In this document: piece after piece, positions 61,355 through 64,000 of the stretch | Position numbering within the stretch: the first letter of the stretch is position 1 | Layout: every line of letters starts with the position of its first letter | Assembly: GCF_014655595.1 (NCBI RefSeq) | Contig: NZ_BNBL01000005.1 | Location: 186,001-250,000, forward strand | Direction of reading: 5' to 3' | DNA length: 64,000 nt | Source: Streptomyces griseocarneus | GTDB lineage: Bacteria; Actinomycetota; Actinomycetes; Streptomycetales; Streptomycetaceae | Made by a program: the position numbers and the translations under genes | Notes under the pieces: model-generated | Told to the model about the DNA's origin: nothing | Database searches by the model: none | Seen by the model: the letters and a program-made list of their open reading frames with translations, nothing else

Positions 61355-61788
61355 GTCGATCTCCTGTCTCAAAGCGTCGGAATGAGGCCGGATCACACGC
61401 ACGGTCGGGATCGCACACCGGCGGCCCACGCACCGCATCCGGCATCGCCCGACACGGCCGCGGGCGCCGCGAACCGGCCCCACCACGCCGAGCCGACGCT
61501 TCGGGACCACCGCCCGTGCACGAATACAAAGGCCCGGCCGGCCTGCCGTCCCCGACCAACCCACGCTTGCGCGACGCCCCCACCCCCGCTCACACCGTCG
61601 CAAACCCGGCATCCTCAGTGAACGCCCCCCGCGACCGCGGGCGGAAGACCAGACCCGGCCGACCCCGAATCCCGCCCGACACAGCGCCGACCGGTGCGGT
61701 TCACGGCCGAACGCGTCCAGCCGAATCGGGCGGCGCTCCTACGTGCGTGTGACCGCCGCAAGACCACCGCCGGCGGCCGGGCCGGACG
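61355..61788. other. Intergenic region, nothing recognised
   Basis: About 430 bases upstream of the RIP-hemopexin gene. It should contain that gene's promoter. A frame on the plus strand (61516-61752) is Pro/Arg-rich, has no ribosome site and looks like a compositional artefact. No repeat or hairpin stands out. Confidence 0.5.
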
Positions 61789-62070
61789 TCAGAACTCGTC
61801 CTCCATCGCGGCCTCGCAGGTACTGCAGAGACGGTCGGCGCATTCCGGGGGGTACCACGAGGAACCGGGGTGTTCCGACGGCTTCCACGGGGCCGCCTCC
61901 ATGGCGAAGGTGTCCTTGCCGCAGAACGTCCGCGGGCCCAGGGCCGAGGAGCCCGGGGCGGTGGGCGCCGCATGCACCCGGCGGACGACCGGGGCCTCCT
62001 CCCCGCCGGGCGCTCCGCCGGCCGCGGTCGGCGCCTTGTCGAGCTCGTACACCGTGATGATCTTCATCAT
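61789..62070 (-). CDS. Small Cys-containing hypothetical protein
   Basis: A 93-residue protein beginning MMKIITVYELDKAP and ending with an acidic tail. The C-terminal half has FCGKDTF and LCSTCEAAMEDEF, so three of its Cys could bind Zn. The protein family was not recognised. It stands alone, divergent from the dienelactone hydrolase gene. Coding is supported by sensible composition and the CxxC motif rather than by a strong ribosome site. Confidence 0.65.
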   Translation of the reverse strand: MMKIITVYELDKAPTAAGGAPGGEEAPVVRRVHAAPTAPGSSALGPRTFCGKDTFAMEAAPWKPSEHPGSSWYPPECADRLCSTCEAAMEDEF

Positions 62071-62261
62071 GCGTCCGACGGTAGACCGCCCTGCGGGAAA
62101 CGCCCCGGACGCGCGCCGTGGGAGCGGACGTCGATGTGCCGTGTGGGCGTCCTGCTGCCTTGGGCAGAGTGCAACTGCGGCCCGGGAAGGGGGCCGGGCT
62201 CCACCGGCTCGGGCTAGCGTGGCGAACTCCAGCAGTGTCGATCAGGAAAGAGCGGTGCACG

Positions 62262-63017
62262 ATGCCCAGCCGGATACTCGATGTCCCCACGCCCGACGGT
62301 ACGGCCGACGCCTATCTCGCCTTCCCCGATGACGGCGGCAGCCACCCCGGCGTACTCCTCTACATGGACGCCATCGGACTGCGGCCCGTGATCCGCGAGA
62401 TGGCCGAGCAGCTCGCGGCGCACGGCTACTGCGTCCTGGTGCCCAACGTCTTCTACCGCACCGGTCGCGCGCCCGTGCTCGAGCTCCCCGACCTGACGGA
62501 CGCGAAGAACCGCGCGGCCTTCATCGCCCGCGTCATGCCTCTCCTGGCCGAGCACACCCCGCAGCGCGCCCTCTCCGACGCCCAGGCCTACCTGGACTTC
62601 CTGACCGCACGGCCCGAGGTCCGCCCCGGCCCCGTCGGGGTCGTCGGGTACTGCATGGGAGGGGCGCTGGCCCTGCGGACCGCGGCGGCCCACCCCGGGC
62701 AGGTGGCTGCCGCGGCCGGCTTCCACCCCTCCTGGCTGGCCACGGACGCGCCCGACAGCCCGCACCTGCTCGCTCCCAAGGTGAGCGCGGAGGTTCACTT
62801 CGGGATCGCCGAACACGACGACTCGATGCCGCCAGAGGTCGTCGCGCGGCTGAGCGCGGCCCTGGACGAGGCCGGCGTCCGCAATACCTGCGAGGTTTAC
62901 CCGGACACGCTGCACGGCTTCACCATGGCGGACACGGCGGTCTTCAACCGGGCCGGACTCGACCGCCATTGGGACCGCCTGCTGGACCTCTTCGCACGGA
63001 ACCTCAGCGGTAGCTGA
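62262..63017 (+). CDS. Dienelactone hydrolase family protein
   Basis: A 251-residue alpha/beta hydrolase of the DLH family. The nucleophile Cys lies in GVVGYCMGGALAL, the acid is Asp in GIAEHDDSMPP, and the His is in LHGFTMAD. It opens lactones such as dienelactone, or works on related esters. The ATG at 62262 has an AGGAAAG site upstream. A TAGCGT sequence near 62214 may be its -10. It is monocistronic and ends in a strong hairpin. Confidence 0.92.
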   Translation: MPSRILDVPTPDGTADAYLAFPDDGGSHPGVLLYMDAIGLRPVIREMAEQLAAHGYCVLVPNVFYRTGRAPVLELPDLTDAKNRAAFIARVMPLLAEHTPQRALSDAQAYLDFLTARPEVRPGPVGVVGYCMGGALALRTAAAHPGQVAAAAGFHPSWLATDAPDSPHLLAPKVSAEVHFGIAEHDDSMPPEVVARLSAALDEAGVRNTCEVYPDTLHGFTMADTAVFNRAGLDRHWDRLLDLFARNLSGS

Positions 63018-63027
63018 TAGAGGTTGT

Positions 63028-63060
63028 GTCCCACACCCAACCCCCGTACGGGTGTGGGAC
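63028..63060. terminator. Perfect terminator hairpin
   Basis: An 11-bp perfect stem (GTCCCACACCC / GGGTGTGGGAC) with an 11-base loop starts 10 bases after the dienelactone hydrolase stop. No U-tract is present. Confidence 0.8.
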
Positions 63061-63293
63061 GTTCCGGCAGAGATCTCGGTGCGCAGCCGGGTGAGGAGGC
63101 ACCGGAGTGCCGTCGTGCGTTCGTAGGGGCGGGGGACGGGCGGGGGCATTGCGAGGAGCCACGTTCGCGCACCCCCTGAGCGAGAGATCATCGGGCACGC
63201 CACTACTGTGCGGTGTTCCCGCATGTGCGGTCCAGTGAATGTTTTCGTCGTATATTCGTCACGAAATCCGAACGGTTGGTGAGTGGGGATGGC

Positions 63294-64000
63294 ATGACGT
63301 TCGATCTGCACAAGCTGCGGTTGCTGCGGGAACTCAAGCACCGCGGCACGCTCTCGGCCGTTGCAGCCGCGCTGTCGTACAGCCCCTCATCCGTCTCCCA
63401 GCAACTCTCGCAGCTGGAGGCGCAGGTCGGCCTCCCGCTCCTGGAACCGGTGGGGCGCCGAGTGCGGTTGACGCCGCAGGCCGAGATCCTGGTCGCGCAC
63501 ACCGAAGCCGTTCTCGAGCAACTGGAGCGGGCCGAGGCGGACATCGCTGCCTCGCTGACCGGACTGACCGGCACCCTGCGCATCGCCTGCTACCAGACGG
63601 CCGCGTTCGCCCTGGCGCCGAACGCGCTGACCTTGCTGCGCGACTCCCACCCCGGACTACGGGTCCACCTCACCCAGGCCGAGCCCGAACAGGCCCTCCC
63701 CGCCCTGCTCGCACACGACTTCGACCTGGTCGTGACCGAGGAATACCCCGGAAATCCCAGCCCCCGCCCGGCGGGCCTGGAATTCGAGGACCTCCGCGAG
63801 GATCCGCTGCGCCTGGCCACCCCGCCCGGCGAGGGGAGCGAGGTCGGCCTGGCCGACCTGCGTGACCGGCCCTGGGTCCTGGAGCCGGAGGGAAGCGCCG
63901 CCCGGCGCTGGGCCCTGGGGGTATGCCGCTCGGCCGGCTTCGAGCCCGACGTACGGTTCGAGTCCGCCGACCTCCTCTTCCACGCGCGCCTCGTCGAGGA
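63294..64000 (+). CDS. LysR-family transcriptional regulator (cut by window end)
   Basis: The first 235 residues of a LysR regulator; the frame runs off the window. The N-terminal helix-turn-helix is LRELKHRGTLSAVAAALSYS, followed by SSVSQQLSQLEAQVGLPLLE, and the linker helix and periplasmic-binding-like effector domain (LRIACYQTAAFALAPNAL; HDFDLVVTEEYPG) follow. The ATG at 63294 has GTGGGG upstream. A TTCGT-12-ACGAA dyad near 63247-63275 could be its own operator. The target and effector are unknown. Confidence 0.88.
   Translation, partial: MTFDLHKLRLLRELKHRGTLSAVAAALSYSPSSVSQQLSQLEAQVGLPLLEPVGRRVRLTPQAEILVAHTEAVLEQLERAEADIAASLTGLTGTLRIACYQTAAFALAPNALTLLRDSHPGLRVHLTQAEPEQALPALLAHDFDLVVTEEYPGNPSPRPAGLEFEDLREDPLRLATPPGEGSEVGLADLRDRPWVLEPEGSAARRWALGVCRSAGFEPDVRFESADLLFHARLVE

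Noticed and set aside
61516..61752. A 78-residue Pro/Arg-rich plus-strand frame
   Set aside because: No ribosome site, biased composition and no family resemblance.
1..64000. CRISPR arrays, rRNA genes, intact prophage or integrative element
   Set aside because: Reading both strands showed no regularly spaced repeats, no rRNA sequence, and no integrase, transposase or phage structural gene.

Overview
The window is high-GC actinobacterial DNA, most likely from a Streptomyces chromosome. The evidence is G/C-rich third codon positions, GTG starts, start/stop-overlapping gene pairs, many regulators and secreted proteins, and densely packed secondary-metabolism genes. The species cannot be named from the sequence. 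No rRNA gene, canonical tRNA gene, intact insertion sequence or CRISPR array was found.

Layout. (A) 0.2-4.9 kb, minus strand: a LodA/LodB-type quinoprotein oxidase locus in which the LodA-like oxidase is fused behind a catalase-like haem domain, followed by a cupin. (B) 5.0-8.5 kb: a methyltransferase and a TetR regulator facing each other across a perfect 38-bp operator-like palindrome, then a PAS/GAF/PP2C phosphatase. (C) 8.6-24.6 kb: homologues of all four olefin/beta-lactone genes (OleD, OleB, OleC, OleA) surround an ABC exporter and a one-module, fully reducing type I PKS (KS-AT-DH-cMT-ER-KR-ACP) with no thioesterase. This looks like a biosynthetic cluster in which an iterative PKS builds an acyl chain and Ole enzymes condense, reduce and convert it to a beta-lactone or olefin. 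Two paralogous DUF1963 genes point inward around the PKS-OleA block, each apparently leaderless behind a DNA-damage-type (RecA-NDp/PafBC-like) promoter. (D) 26.4-34.3 kb: MFS and MMPL transporters, a two-component system and YjbQ.

(E) 34.5-44.1 kb: a compact plus-strand cluster with a degenerate deoxy-scyllo-inosose-synthase-like protein, an intact 2-epi-5-epi-valiolone synthase, two cupin proteins, a VOC protein, a GMC oxidoreductase and an extradiol-dioxygenase-like VOC protein, ending in a LuxR-type response regulator and its kinase. Most neighbouring genes overlap by 4-8 bp. No aminotransferase is present, so a nitrogen-free C7 cyclitol is the simplest guess. (F) 44.2-54.8 kb: mostly accessory housekeeping genes (esterase, MerR and LuxR regulators, ricin-type lectin, lipoprotein, Old Yellow Enzyme, nucleotidyltransferase), plus a DUF6891 gene with the same damage-type promoter. 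(G) 54.9-56.0 kb: remains of a lasso-peptide locus (truncated B2 protease and a frameshifted cyclase fragment). (H) 56.0-64.0 kb: DUF523, a DIP1984-family gene followed directly by a tRNA-like RNA candidate, an M20 amidohydrolase, a possible insertion-sequence scar, and a 715-residue protein joining a ribosome-inactivating-protein domain to eight hemopexin repeats. A small Cys-containing protein, a dienelactone hydrolase and a LysR regulator cut by the window edge complete the region.

The most promising undescribed systems are the PKS-OleABCD cluster, the RIP-hemopexin protein, the catalase-LodA fusion, the valiolone-synthase cluster with its apparent pseudoenzyme partner, and the tRNA-like element behind the DIP1984 gene. 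All functions are inferred from reading the sequence; no database search was run.
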